Source of the DNA: Heliocidaris tuberculata
Taxonomy: Eukaryota; Echinodermata; Echinoidea; Camarodonta; Echinometridae
Assembly: GCA_025618425.1 (NCBI GenBank)
Contig: CM046836.1
Coordinates: 17,824,743 to 17,888,742, forward strand
Reading direction: 5' to 3'
Length of the DNA stretch: 64,000 nucleotides
The position numbers were made by a program, and so were the translations under genes. Shown in pieces: positions 12,138-24,035 of the stretch; within the stretch, counting starts at the first letter, position 1, and each line of letters starts with the position of its first letter. The notes under the pieces are model-generated. The model was not told where the DNA came from, did no database searches, and was given only the letters and a program-made list of their open reading frames with translations.

Positions 12138-12940
12138 GTGAGTACACAAACCCCCTAAACAATTTCTCACCCCCACAAAAAACATTCAAATTTAATGTTG
12201 ACGTGACATTTTACGTTGATTGGCATGCTAGTCTGTATGTTTCTATTCATGTCTACTTATAGAAGACAGTCTTATTTTGTTTTCTTCGTATTTTCGTGAA
12301 AGTGAAATAGCGATGGAAATAACTTTGTTTTGTCTTCTAGAATTCAGTGTAACCCCCCCCCCCCATACATACAAGAAATTCAAATTTAACTGAAGCCCGT
12401 AATCATGACGTACATTCGAGTAAGCATAATGGCAGATTGTATATCTTGCATAACTAAATTACACCCTCCCCCCCAAAAAAAACAACAACAACAAAACAAC
12501 AACAACAACACAAAAACGAAAACAAAAATTGTCGTTTGTGGGAATCATTAAATTGAATGCATGATATGCTAAATTGGATGTTCCGATTAATGAACATGAA
12601 TATCTACACTGCGTGGTTTGCAACGTCAAGATGACTAAACGCTTTACAATGACCTATATGATTTACCCCGAACTTCGAATGAGAAAAGTGTTGCGACCAA
12701 ATAGCACAGCTGGAATAAAGTCATCATAATCGAATGTATACACAATGTATTTGAGTTTCAAACGTTGCTAAATTATTAGTCAGGAAAGGATAAATATGTT
12801 TTAAAACGCAACAAGTGTTAAGGAGACTGGTATGCTATCTTTTTTTTACGTACGTTACGCTGTGTTATTATCAATCATAATGGGGAAGAAAAATATCACA
12901 GTTGGAAAATAGAAATTGTATGAAAACAGATATTACAACC

Positions 12941-13140
12941 GGTGGCGGATTGGGGGGGGGGGGCACATCCGGCCCGTGCGCCCACTTTTGAAAGAAAAGT
13001 TTGTTTTTGTTTTTGTTTTTTGCTTTTCAGAGAATTATGGAGGGGAACTGGACTCCCATAACCCCCCCCCCCCCCCCACTGGGCGAATTTTGGAGGTCTG
13101 GTGAAATTTTTTTGTTGTTGGCCCCCCCCCCCCCATCTGC
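12941..13140. mobile_element. Truncated hAT-like MITE (left end only)
   Basis: It begins with a diverged GGTGGCGGA terminus and runs through the family blocks seen in intact copies: a C/G homopolymer, a T-rich run, AGAGAATTATGGAGGGGAACT, and a GGCGAATTTTGGAGG-like block. It breaks off near 13135 without the right terminus, and no target duplication can be found. Protein-like frames through it are proline-rich artefacts. Confidence 0.7.
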
Positions 13141-13449
13141 AAATATTATGAATGCAACTTCCTCATTTTTTTCCTCTCTGTATGGAATGACTCCCGTACG
13201 TTTGTGCCGCTCGTTTTGAAAGGATCCGAATAGATCTACTTAATATTTGCATTGAGTAGTAATCAAAAACATCATTTTTCAAGACAATTTTATAGGAATG
13301 TGAAAAAATGTTACTAAACAGATAAAAAAAAGGAAGAAATTCTACAAAACAAAGTGTAAGGCAATTTCATAGGTCCGGTGTGCAGCAGCTTGCCCTTCGC
13401 TGCGCGATGCCGAGTCTGCCTTAATGCCGAGCTAGCCCTACCCCTATAC

Positions 13450-13818
13450 CAGGGGCGGATCCAGGATTTCGTATAAGGGGGGGCACACAAATGCAGGATT
13501 GTCAACTTTGGGAAACTGCTTGGAGGGAGACCCATATTTTTTCGGTCTCTCGGGGGGGTGGCGAGCAAAAAAAATTTTTTCGACAGCCCTCCAAAAGCCG
13601 CTCAGTGGGGGGGGGGGGGGGTGGGGGGGGGTTATGGGGTCCAGTTCCCCTCCATAATTCTCTGACAAGCAAAAAAAAAAAAAAAAAAAAAGGTTTTCTG
13701 GTCGAAAAGGGGGGGGGGCACAATCGCAAATAGGGGGGGGGCACATTGCATTGTTTTCCCTCAAAATGGGGGGGGGGGGCACGGGCCGGGATTGCCCCCC
13801 CCCCTGAATCCGCCACTG
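13450..13818. mobile_element. hAT-like MITE with perfect 8-bp target duplication
   Basis: This 369-base non-autonomous element is bounded by CAGGGGCGGATCCAGG on the left and the complementary end ATCCGCCACTG on the right. CCCTATAC flanks it on both sides (13442-13449 and 13819-13826), an exact 8-base duplication as made by hAT-superfamily transposases. It is in the opposite orientation to the copies at 35118 and 54839. Long G runs and an A run fill the interior. It has no coding capacity. Confidence 0.9.
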
Positions 13819-13832
13819 CCCTATACCATGTA

Positions 13833-14638
13833 TACACTGCGTCCAAAAGAAAAAAGGTTAACACTTGGAAAAGGTCTCCCAAAATATATTTCAAAAATAT
13901 ATGTAGGAAATGTGCTTACCTGTGGATAGCTTATGGTCTCTTCTACCAATAATAAAAAAAATCTGGCAATATTTTAAGCTCGAGTGAGCAAAAGCGACGT
14001 TTGCGAAAGGGTGCAAAATTCAGACTTGACAAGATTAAGTGTTTTGTTCTGGCTTGAGAACCGTGAAAAGTTGACAGTTGGGAAGAAGTCTCCCCACATG
14101 AACATTTCAAAATATGTTCATGAAATGTTCACACCTATGGATAGCTTAGGGTCTCTCTTATCAAATGATACCAAAACAACTAGTAATATGTTTACGCTTG
14201 AGTGAGCAAAAGCCATTGTTGTGAAATGGTGCAAATTCAATGGTTGACAAAAATTTGTACTGGTTCTGGCTAGTATCAGCAAAGTTGAAAGAGTTAAAAC
14301 AGCTTATAAACTTTATATTCTCATCATTAAAAGGCAATTTATGAAAGAATATAGGTTTTGTTTTCTGTACATCCTAACATATCCCATAAGAACCTTAAGG
14401 TTGACTGAGAAAGGCAGCTTGAATTAAAAACTGGCCAAAACTAATATTTAAAAACACTCAATAAAGTAGTTGATTGCTCAGTGAAGCATAAAAAAATTTA
14501 ATGAATTTTAAGGACATGCAGAGAACAGAACCTGTTCTTTCATATATTGTCTATTATTGATCAAAATATGAATATTTACTTCAAATATTTTGAAATATTT
14601 ATTTTTTTCTGTTAACTTTTTTTCTGGGACGCACTGTA
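13833..14638. mobile_element. Mariner/Tc1-like TIR element with internal direct repeats
   Basis: The ends are imperfect inverted repeats. The left end reads TACACTGCGTCC, then an A-rich stretch and GGTTAACA. The right end reads TGTTAAC, then a T-rich stretch and GGGACGCACTGTA. Both ends coincide with TA, the target of mariner/Tc1 elements. Inside, a unit of about 200 bases recurs diverged: the GGATAGCTTA-GGTCTCT block is near 13924 and 14140, and the GAGTGAGCAAAAGC block near 13983 and 14201. No transposase frame is seen. Confidence 0.7.
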
Positions 14639-14885
14639 GAGGGGGGGGGGGGTCGCTTATAAATAGCGTTTGAGACCGACATTAAGTGCTGAAGCTTTTG
14701 TATAAGATAAACAAATGTGCATTAAATGTAAAAATAATGTTCTATAGACCATGCTAAATTGCACATTGATATCAACGTATTGGATTTGCCTTCATTTTCC
14801 AAAAAAAGATGTTTTGGATGACAATTTGATAGATACTAGGGCTTGCTTATTCAAACTATCATTTGTCATTCATTTTCATTCGCAG

Positions 14886-15102
14886 ATCTGTCTTAAAAAG
14901 GATATTAAAGAGTGGTTCTTCATCATCGTCGTGTGTCAGTTTTTCAACACAGTTCTCTGCAAGGCACATGATGCCTGTAATGGTTCCTGTGACAATGTCG
15001 AAAATACATTTTGTAGTTTTTTGTCGGGTATCTGCTTGGAATGCGGTCTTTGCTTACTACACGCACTGGAAGATGAATGCAATTTGACATGCCACTACTG
15101 GG
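14886..15102 (+). CDS. Gene A exon 2: signal peptide and eight-cysteine domain
   Basis: This exon follows a good acceptor (TTTTCATTCGCAG) and ends at TGG-G before GTAAGT, giving phases 0 to 1. Joined to the exon-1 Met it codes a leader with a basic start (KKDIK) and hydrophobic core (WFFIIVV), cleaved probably near residues 26-28. An extracellular domain follows with cysteines at 32, 36, 44, 51, 54, 57, 66 and 70. The spacing is C-x3-C-x7-C-x6-C-x2-C-x2-C-x8-C-x3-C. Gene B has nearly the same pattern and shares F-C-x3-S-G-(I/L)-C-L-(E/K)-C. Two N-glycosylation sequons (NGS, NLT) lie in the domain. The last five cysteines match the end of the single CRD of BCMA/TACI/Fn14-type TNF receptors. 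The first half does not, so membership in that family is inference. Confidence 0.72.
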
Positions 15103-16062
15103 GTAAGTTAATCCATTGCCTACGGGATGCATGTGAATTCTTATTAAGGCTATGAGAAGTAGATAATTCATGAGTCTACGGACAAATGTGAAAGTCACTT
15201 TTGAATTCTTGAAATTGTTATCACTCCATACAGATATATAGTAAAGTGAAAAAAATGAAGAAGTTGCATTCACAATTTTTGCAGCTAATGAGACTACTGA
15301 ATTTTTTTTTGTCTTATGAATAAAGCATGATCATAGATGATTATTTTTTCATATTTTTATTTTTTCATTTCCAACAAAATACAAATACAAAATACTATTT
15401 TCATAAAAATACAAAAAACAATTCATTCACAATTTCATTTCCCAAAAAAAATACAAATAAAAAATACAATTTTCATAAAAATCTAAAATACAATGCAAAA
15501 TTTATACAAAATACGTATGAAACTTGTATATTCTGTGGAAATTGAGAGGTCCACTAAAAACAGAGCCTGTAAAGTGTGGACCCCTCAGATAATAATAACT
15601 GAGAAAAAGTAAAGTACACTAACAAACATGATAAACAGGAGAAGAAGGATAGTGGTAAACAGAGACAACATTTATATAAACACCTAATTACTGGAAGCAA
15701 CGTAGTGGTACAAAATTATATGATAAAGAAAAAAAAACAAACAAAGTGAGTGAAGAGGGCAAAAAGAAAGAAGGATTGAAGGGAGAGAACAGAGGAGGAG
15801 AAAGGAAACGAGCACGAAATAGAGAGCGATCAAAATCCGCTGGGAATTTAAGAAAACAATAGAAAAAATACATGGGGGGGGGGGGGGGCTAGTGGTGATA
15901 ATACTTCGAGATGAACAGAAGAATACAAAAGTGCAAAAGCAGAAAGATGCGGGAGGGGAGTTGTTACACCACAATAAACTGCTAAGTTTAAGATTGTTCT
16001 TATTAATGATAGGGAATTGATTTTCTGGTTTGAAACCGATGGAAACTTGGCTTTTCTTTCAG

Positions 16063-16130
16063 GTGCAGGAGATCAATATTTCCTTAACATCGGTTTTAAC
16101 AACTGGAATTATTATCCATATGGATTGTGA
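16063..16130 (+). CDS. Possible alternative terminal exon of gene A (soluble form)
   Basis: A strong polypyrimidine acceptor (GGCTTTTCTTTCAG) is followed in the phase required by exon 2 by 21 codons ending at TGA 16128-16130. Use of this exon would end the protein shortly after the cysteine domain with an aromatic tail (YFLNIGFNNWNYYPYGL) and no membrane segment, giving a secreted form. CAG also occurs six bases downstream, a second possible acceptor in the same frame. It could equally be a cryptic site. Only RNA data can decide. Confidence 0.3.
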
Positions 16131-17535
16131 ATTTAACTGTAATTCATGGCTTATAACCTGTGAATAATTTCTATCAAACAGACAAAATTTAAGAGAAGTC
16201 ACTGCAATCGGAGGAGGTGTCGAAACTGTATTTTGCAACCCGTACGTCTGACTATTCAGCAGTATTCATATCCTATAAAATTCACAGTCATGGCAATATA
16301 GGCATTATTGTATAAACAACAACAAAATAAATGAATAAAATAACAGGATTTCATGCTGTACCGTGAAAAAAATATTCAATTAAATTCGAAAAAAAGAAGA
16401 ATTTATGTAACAGGAGGCTATTTTATTGAAAGTATCGCATTTTGCAAGATTTCGCCTCATATAGTCCTACTCATCTCCTACTCATCCCCTACTCATCCCT
16501 ACTCACTTGTAATGCTGCACACACCAATGTAATTATTACAATATTAGTATTACTAAAAAATATATCATATTGTATGATTATACCAGAAACACTGATAACA
16601 GCCCAGTCAATCCAGTATTTTCAATCAAACCCGGAAAAAGAAGCCAATTTTGAGGAATATGCTAGGGGTGTCAAACAGGAAACCTAATGTTGAAACATTT
16701 TTTTAATATACTTTATGTTTACCGGAATGAAATTCATATAATCTAAAAGCATAAATTTTGTGCTTTCCATTCCAATGATACTTTGCCTAGATTATCAAGA
16801 TCATATACCATTAAACACTAATGTCTAAATTTTGAACGAAATTCCGGTTGGTTAATTTTGCGTGTAAAACACAATAGACATGTTGGAGAATCGTGGTTTT
16901 TTAAAACCGGTTTTAAATATGTCTTAATTCATCTCGGATGTTTCGGTCACTTTCTGCCATTTTTTGTTGGAAATAATTCAATTTGAATTTTGAGTTTTTC
17001 TCTCTTTATAATGTTATATTTGTTTTGTTTCGGAATCTTGCTCTCTTTGGTTCAAGGTGCTTCCTTGATTTGCAAACCTGTTAATTCGCCTAGACGGTCT
17101 CCTTCTCAGAACGTTGTTTTTTCTGAAAAGGTTTTTCAAAGTTGCCCCAGGGTCAAGGTTGAATAATGATTATTCAATATCTCATCAACAGATCAACCAT
17201 GATAACAATGATAATGATAATAGTATACTAATAATATTAATTCAAAATTAACATAGAATCAAAATTAACTTATTAAGCATAAAGTCTGAGAAAAATGAAA
17301 AGAGTTTAATTATGCTGGAAAGAGATATGTTTTCAAGAACTTCTTAAATTCTCTGTGGAATTAAGTCGATTTGATGAAAGAGAGGATATTTCATTCTTTG
17401 GATGCGGTTACAGTTAGAAATGGTGACATGATGACACGGGAGAGCACAAAGGCCGTGCACAAAAGACGTAATAATAATAATAATTATAATAATAATGACA
17501 CAACACTCTTATATTGCACCATCTATCTATTTTAG

Positions 17536-17702
17536 CTATTCCTGTGCATGATGAAAATGGGAGAACCAAGAAGGTACAAATAGAATGGACTGCAGAATAC
17601 TACAAATCTGTGTTGAAATCACATTTCACTGTATGCTTTAGAAAAACGGACTGTTTTCAACGGAACAAGACTTATGAATGTGTATCTTTTCAAAAACTAT
17701 AA
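17536..17702 (+). CDS. Possible second alternative terminal exon of gene A
   Basis: The acceptor CTATCTATTTTAG is followed in phase 1 by 54 codons and TAA at 17700-17702. The peptide includes three cysteines (in CFRKTDCFQRNKTYEC) and has no membrane span. It would replace the membrane exon if used, giving a second secreted form. No good phase-1 donor lies within it, so an internal cassette role is less likely. The C-x5-C-x8-C spacing loosely resembles the C-x4-C-x8-C of gene C. Function is unknown. Confidence 0.25.
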
Positions 17703-17913
17703 TCTACACAATCTAAGCCTTTGTTAGGTTCCGTTATGCTTCACACCTTCGTTATGCAATTAAGTATCCACAACCTAAACCGTATAATCTATATAGAATA
17801 TTGTCATGTTTATCTACTTTGCAAATTGCGACAAATGTTATTTGTATTTGTGTAAAATCGTGTTAATATTTACTTATTAGTTTTGCTTTATTTTCTGTCT
17901 ACCATATCTATAG

Positions 17914-18527
17914 AGAAACTACTCTCTTCAGGCACCGCATCATTAACCTCGGTTCATGCTATCCAGTCCTACTATGCAGTTACTCAGGCCGCCACCATCG
18001 AAATACCAGTGCCTAGTTCAGAGGTGCTATCGTCTAATACAGATGAGGATACTTCCTCAGTTACGTCCATTTTGCTTTTAGTAGCTGGGATTTTCTCCCT
18101 CCTTTCCACATGCATATTTTGCTTGTACACGTGCAAAAGGGCCTTTAGAAAGATGTGTGGACGCTTTCAGAAAATGTTTGTGAAGAATGGAATGCAAACG
18201 AATGGACAAGAACCAGCTACTTCCGATATCGAAATCGATGAAGTCGAGATGGGCGATCCTGAACATGGTATCTTCTTTGACAACCACCCACAGATCTTAC
18301 CTACACATGTGATCGTTTCAGAGAGCCAATACGATCCCATGGCCATGATGACATCACCAATGCAGAATGCAGGCTCCCCTGGCTCTCCTGGTGCTTCCCT
18401 CAGCACCTTCCATCATATCCATACGTACAACGCATCCGGAACTAGCAATGCTGAAGAAAAAGACTGCCAGTCTGATTGGCGAATTCTGCCCTTGCCTGTA
18501 GTAGTGTCAGAACAGAGAGATTTGTAG
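17914..18527 (+). CDS. Gene A terminal exon: stalk, membrane span, cytoplasmic tail
   Basis: This exon follows CCATATCTATAG in phase 1, completing a Glu codon with exon 2, and runs to TAG at 18525. It codes a 48-residue Ser/Thr-rich stalk, a membrane segment (TSILLLVAGIFSLLSTCIFC, about residues 125-145 of a roughly 277-residue protein), a basic stop-transfer region rich in Lys, Arg and Cys, then a tail of about 130 residues. The tail has an acidic stretch (DIEIDEVEMGDPE), a Ser/Pro/Gly stretch, and ends EQRDL. No death domain, kinase or ITAM is visible. A PMQNA sequence resembles but does not satisfy the TRAF-binding PxQx(T/S). The topology is that of a type I receptor. Base composition is more GC-rich than the flanking introns. 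Confidence 0.75.
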
Positions 18528-18635
18528 GGTCAGATGTGGCACCATTTTTTTTTTTTAAATAGGGGAGGAACTATTGGCAATGAAACATATTGGTTAAATA
18601 TTTTTTCTCTGTCCAGTACTCGAATATGACATATG

Positions 18636-18675
<40 letters not shown>

Positions 18676-20120
18676 TCCCTTCTTATAAAGCGCATATGAC
18701 ACTTTGACTAACGTTCCAGAGTGCTACCGAAGAGCTGGGAAATTGAAATTGAGGCTTTAGCTCAGGTCAAGGGTCAACATAACATGTCAACAAAATCCGC
18801 GCGCGCGTCAAAATTTAAAAATGCTCAAAATCACTTCATAATCAAAGTAGAGTACATTTCAGGACATTTTAAGCATTTCAAAATTTTCTATGCGTTACCG
18901 TTCAGAAGGTAAAAACGCCATTTTCCTGCATGGTTTGTCTTTCTGACACTATTATTGACAATTTCCAACTATTTATAGTCATTCTCGACATTCCATAATG
19001 CCACACGCGCGCGTCAAACTTTCAAATTCGTGCGCTCGTCAATGGGCAATATAATGTAAAAAGTGGTAAAAACATGCCTCTCTTGAATCCGCCATAGCTC
19101 GTCAGAAAGGCTGGGGACCCCCCCCCCCCCCCCCAATTTTTATACATATTCTGAAAGCCTATAAGTTGTAGATTGGAATTCATGAACAAAATTGGTGGGT
19201 CAAGCGGTCGGAACGTCATCACATTTGCATATGAACTCAAAAAAATGTTTTCGATAAAAATGAAATAATTTTTGTATTCATTCGACAATATTTCAGTAAT
19301 AGGTTGTCGATTTTCTTTCAAATTTCGATATGTTGTAGCTGAGACAATTCTCTACAAAATTAATTCCACCATTTTTCATTTTGACAAAGGGATCACGCTG
19401 TATTTTTGCGATTAAAGGAGGCATGTCAATTTTTCACATTTTGCATGTATTCTTTACGGGACATGACTTTTTCTCAAATCTTGATTATGCATTCCTGTCT
19501 TCTTTGAGCTGTATCTCTGTTTTTTCTGCTCGATTTGCATCTAAATTTTAGTAGTTATAGCTGAGACTATAAGCTTTCACAAATAAGCCGTCCAATTTTT
19601 GATCAGATGTCGGATCATGCACATTTTTAAACTACAAAATGTCATTTGAGAATTCCGTTTTTCGCTTACGTGTTATCTCTATTGGAAAAGTTTTGGTCTA
19701 TTGGTAAAGAACTTGCCTCCCATCCTGCTGACCCAGGTTCAAACCCCGGTGGGTCCATTCCCCCCCCCCCCCCATTTTTTTTCTCTTCTTTTTGCCTTTT
19801 ATTTTACCATCTGCTTCGACTACTTTAACATATACAATCACAAACAATGTAATAACCTTTTTAATTTTGCGTGTTATGTCCAATTGAATGTAAAGTAGTT
19901 TGTGTACAACCCTATGCGAAATCTGAATGCCTGTCGTGTATTAAACCTATGAGTTAATCTCCCATGTATAATGCAATATGAAATCATCCGATTTTCTTTG
20001 ACGCAAGTCTCCATTCATTATCGACATTATCAGGATTATCTTGCACAAATATTATCACATCTTACAAAGCAATTTGTCAATGGGCAGACAGACCACCTAA
20101 TTCGTCTTCAGTGACGAATT
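18528..20120. other. Gene A downstream flank, unclassified AT-rich repeats
   Basis: It contains an (AT)n microsatellite at about 18639-18674, scattered GCGCGCGTCAAA-like segments near 18798 and 19010, a C run near 19120, two diverged copies of a segment with GTAGYTGAGAC near 19337 and 19560, and a tRNA-like piece at 19694. The segment around 18700-19660 looks like interspersed repeat but has no recognisable ends. No gene is seen. Confidence 0.45.
19694..19757 (+). repeat. tRNA-like (Gly-type) pseudogene or SINE head
   Basis: It has a box-A-like TTGGTAAAG, a CTCCCAT anticodon-loop-like segment and a good box B (GGTTCAAACCC) followed by GGTGGGTCCA. The T stem is mostly paired, but the 5' acceptor strand does not complement the 3' strand. 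It therefore cannot fold as a normal tRNA. It is most likely a tRNA-derived SINE relic. A C run follows. Confidence 0.35.
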
Positions 20121-20129
20121 AAAGTTCTA

Positions 20130-20990
20130 GTTTGATTCAATATTTATTTATTTCCATATACATCATCATAAATTTACAATCTTTCAGCATGTATGGTCAC
20201 ATAAAATTATATACATAGAAAAAGGGGTCGTCATAAGCAAAGCTTGAGTTGACATCCTGATCACAAATGAAATGCAAACAATGCATAGTATAGAAAGCAG
20301 AAGGCCAACCAATAAAAAAAAGAAAGAAAGAAAGAGAGAGGGAGAGAGAGAGAGAGAGAGAGAGAAAGAGGAGTGAGAGGGGATAGTTGCATTCAGATAG
20401 TATCAGGTGCATGGAACATAAGGTCTGTAAATACCAATCACTTTGACAAAACCCTTGACAACTGAGACTCTTATATTGCAATGTACGAGGATAAGTGCTA
20501 TAAACTAACAGCTGTAGGTATATAGATACCAATGCTAAAGTTACAGGATACAGATTGTCGTGTAATAAAATAAGCTAAAGCTGAATAATGTTGTATATTG
20601 CGAGAAAGGATGTTAACCACCCCATCAGCAATACATGAGAGAAAATAATCTTTCAATCGCTTCTTAATAGTTGGACTTGAAGGTATGTCAGTGGGTATAG
20701 TGAATTCAAAATATCGGGTCCAATGTGCTTATAGATCGAGCTAGGGATGTTTGGGGATTGTTCAAATGCACATTAGTGGAAGTTCGAGTAGGGTATTTAC
20801 GTATGGACGAGATTAATTGAAACATACTATCAAAGGTCACTGGAAGTTCTGAGGAGTGGGATTTATGCATGAATATGGCAATTTGGTACGAGTGCAGTTC
20901 AAAGATCGGAAGCGTATGAAGTCTTGAATTTTTTCCAGTACTAAAGAGATCAACACCTACTAGCACCTGTGCTACCTTTTCCTTCTCTTA
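20130..20990 (-). pseudogene. LINE 3' fragment (end of RT protein and 3' UTR)
   Basis: The minus-strand frame at 20966-20706 matches the typical extreme C-terminus of CR1/L2/Jockey-type retrotransposon proteins. It has a region rich in YPTRTSTNVHL followed by RSISTLDPIF; after one frame break it continues as PSSPTIKKRLKDYFLS toward 20640. The remainder to about 20130 is noncoding 3' sequence with a (GA)n microsatellite at about 20318-20368. It is heavily truncated, with no RT core. Confidence 0.6.
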
Positions 20991-22405
20991 GCAACTCAAG
21001 ATGTCCATGTCTATAATTATATAGCCATTTTACATATGTATGTCAGTCTGATTCAGATAACAACGTGTGCTCATGTACCTGTTAACAAAACTTCAAACAT
21101 AAATTTTTTTTCATATAGATTATTTTTTCAATTTTAGATTGTATCTAATATCATCTGACCTTCACTACAATGTAAATTTACGTGAAGCAAAATAGGATAA
21201 GTTTTCAATCACCCCGGAACCTACCCCAAAACTCTCACTCTGACATGTCTAACATCACAATAAACTTACCTCACTCCCTAATCGATTATTGCAAAATCAT
21301 ATAAACAGTTTTTCAACGAGTTAAAGGGTAGTACGACAGTTGCATCTTGCACAATTTAAAACGGCCCAGGGTGATTTTTGAAGCATTTCTTGGAACTGAC
21401 CCGCTAGTGGTAAAGGACTAGAAAATACAAGAACCGGATATCGTAATACAGTAAAGCAGTTTTTGTTAAAGGATAAGTAATCATTCAAACTTTTAAAATA
21501 TGATTTCATCAAGATGTTCTATTTTGCGATCCGCTTTTAGTTAGCACTTGTTTAGTATTGTAGTAGATGAAATACGTTTTAATTTTAGTTGAAAATTGCA
21601 AATCAATAGTTTTGCAATTAGACATCATTTAATGTGATAACTAGTGTTAAGACTAATTTGGAATCATACATTTATTTGAGTAATCATGGTAATATATACA
21701 TCGAGTGATAACTTATATTATCATATTATCATATTATCATATTATAAACTTGGGACAGGACATGACTAACACTATAAATGCCATTTTCTGTTTCCATTTT
21801 ACCATTATTTTTTTCTTGTTTTTACAATGATCAGCTATTGCACATATTTTGATGTATTGTCTCCTTTTATTGATAAATAAATACAATCACATCATATCAT
21901 ATCGAACCTAACCAAAACACTACAATTAACTCTACACCTTAATCTAAGGTTTAGATTTGTGTTATTTGCAGATCGTAACAGCGAAATCTGTTTATAATAC
22001 GAAGGAAAAAGTACATTTAAAATTGTTTTTAATGTTGTACTTGACAATACAAATACATATACATTTTCTGTTCGTAAAAGAACATTTCTTAAAGAGAGTA
22101 GCAATTGGGGTCCCATGTGTGTTTGCATCGGACTGATGCTATAAAATGTGACAATTTGTGTGAAGTGACCGTGGGCGTGTCTATAACCACGGTACATACC
22201 AATCAGCGGTGAGCAATAGCTGAACTCTATCTGACCTCCAGCTCTACATACAGAGGGCAGACAGAGGGAGGGAGGTAAAATGAGAGGGGAAAAGAAATGG
22301 AAACAGGAAGGGAAAACAGAGACAGGGCAAGAGAATGAGAGAGGAACCGATAAATATATGTAGAAAGAAGTAAAGAAACACTACCAATTCCTGAATTTGA
22401 TTTAA

Positions 22406-22467
<62 letters not shown>

Positions 22468-22782
22468 ATATATATATATAGGGGTACACTGACCATATTT
22501 TATATATGTATAATTACAATTTGAGTTAATGTTTTTCATTTTTAATTGGAGTGCATTTTCATTTGCATGACAGAGGACTTAAAATTTTCTTTCTGGGTAT
22601 ATTTTTTTTTTAAAATCTCCCGATTAAGACAGGAATCCCCTCAACTCTTGAAATGACATCTTTTTAAATGCATTTGATAAAACTTGGGGAAAAAATTAGC
22701 GACTATATTGAGAACAGATACCTTAATAGACTTTCAATAATTGAAGGGAAAGTCTGGCCTGGTATTTAATCGATTTGAATAG
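20991..22782. other. Noncoding stretch with (AT)n microsatellite
   Basis: No recognisable gene. It holds the tandem ATATTATC motif near 21715-21745, an AG-rich tract near 22255-22340, and a long (AT)n microsatellite at about 22410-22480. The open frames across it are repeat artefacts. Confidence 0.5.
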
Positions 22783-23258
22783 AAGCAGAAAATAAGAGTA
22801 ACAGATTAACAAGAGTTTGAGCAAAATCCAATAAGAAATAAGAAAGTAATGAATTTTAAAAGTTGTAAACAATCAAACACAAATTGGCGACTCTGACGCG
22901 GATCATGCGAGGTCCTCTTCAATTAACTCAGTAAAGAAAATTTCATAAATTTTTCATTTCCTTAGGTGTTGACGAAGGAATAGGTTTGTTTCATAGGCCA
23001 TGTGTAAAAAAAATATGTGCAATAATTATATCTAGGGTGCAAGTATGATTAAATATTTTCTTCAGAGAAAAAACGGGAAATGTGTGATTTTTGGGGTACA
23101 GGGAAAATGGGAGAGGACCTCGCAAGGTACGTCACAGAGTTGCAAATTTGTGTTTGATTGATTGCAACTTCGAGAAATTCTCAACCTTATTCCTTATCGG
23201 CTTTTACTCAAACTTTCACTGATTTGTTTCTTTAATTATTTTGCTTCTTTTGTGGTGA
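22783..23258. repeat. Hairpin repeat, copy 1 (arms about 140 bases)
   Basis: The left arm (about 22783-22922) is repeated inverted on the right (about 23105-23258). Shared blocks include CAATCAAACACAAATT, GCGAGGTCCTCT and GAGTTTGAG. The loop is about 180 bases. It has MITE-like architecture, but no clear terminal or target-site boundaries were found. Confidence 0.65.
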
Positions 23259-23689
23259 TGCTTGATTTTATTGTGCAATGGATGGACTTTTTTCACCTCC
23301 GTGGGAATAAAATATTGAAAGTGTACATGTATTAACCTATATCAACGTCAAACAAATATAAGACTGGATATGATTTCAGAGAGTACGAATTTATATCAAT
23401 GATTAATGTAAACGATGATGCTTTTGCATTTCTGATTGATAATGGGCTGCTATTATCAATACCATGCTTGTGCATATTGTTTAGGTTGCAATTATGATGC
23501 ATGAAAGGACTATGAGGTGATATTCTCTTCTACGTCACAAATATTCAGAATTATGATGGACCTGTCAACAAGGCCAACTTCCACTGCAGGTTTGATGAAC
23601 TCGACGATATGAAGCTAGTGTCATTTAGGGTGATTAGATTCGGGATGTGTCGACAATTAAGATTTTTAAATCTACCTCTCACTATAGGT

Positions 23690-23830
23690 TTCAAAATTAC
23701 AAAAGATAGAACCAGACCAGCGAGAAAGTGTGAAAAATCAGTGAAGAGTAAGAAAATTACAATGTTTTAAGTTGTGATCCATCAAACACAAATTGTCAAC
23801 TCATTTCTTTCCTAAGCAGCTTTCCATTTG
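23690..23830. repeat. Single arm of the same hairpin family
   Basis: A segment with ATCAGTGAAGAGTAAGAAA, AAGTTGTGATCCATCAAACA and CAAATTGTCAACTC resembles the left arms at 22783 and 24036. No matching right arm lies nearby, so it is a partial copy. Confidence 0.5.
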
Positions 23831-24035
23831 CTTAGGCCTATGTAAGAAAAAAAAAACCCAACAAAAAAACACACGCAACCACGAAATATTGTAAAAAATA
23901 TCTTACAAACATAAGATCAATAAACTGCACTAATAAGTTCTTGATTCATTAACATGCACAAAACAGCAAACCACTCGCATGTTTAATCGTATATGCACTC
24001 TCAACATAAGTTGTTTTTACTAAAGGCATGAAGAA

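Larger units (their letters stand above)
12138..14885 (+). other. Gene A intron 1
   Basis: This is a predicted intron from the GTGAGT donor to the TTTTCATTCGCAG acceptor. It holds C runs near 12354 and 12465, a CAA-rich tract near 12480, a broken hAT-like end (12941-13140), an intact hAT-like element (13450-13818) and a mariner-like TIR element (13833-14638). No other gene is seen in it. Confidence 0.5.
15103..17913 (+). other. Gene A intron 2 with alternative exons
   Basis: This is a predicted phase-1 intron from GTAAGT to the acceptor ending CCATATCTATAG. It contains an AT-rich repeat of ATTTCATTTCCMAMAAA type near 15350-15480, a G run near 15876, (AAT)n near 17470, and two stretches at 16063 and 17536 that follow strong acceptors and stay open to an early stop. 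No recognised mobile element was found. Confidence 0.45.

Noticed and set aside
19694..19757. Functional tRNA-Gly gene
   Set aside because: The acceptor stem does not pair, so it is called only as a tRNA-like relic.
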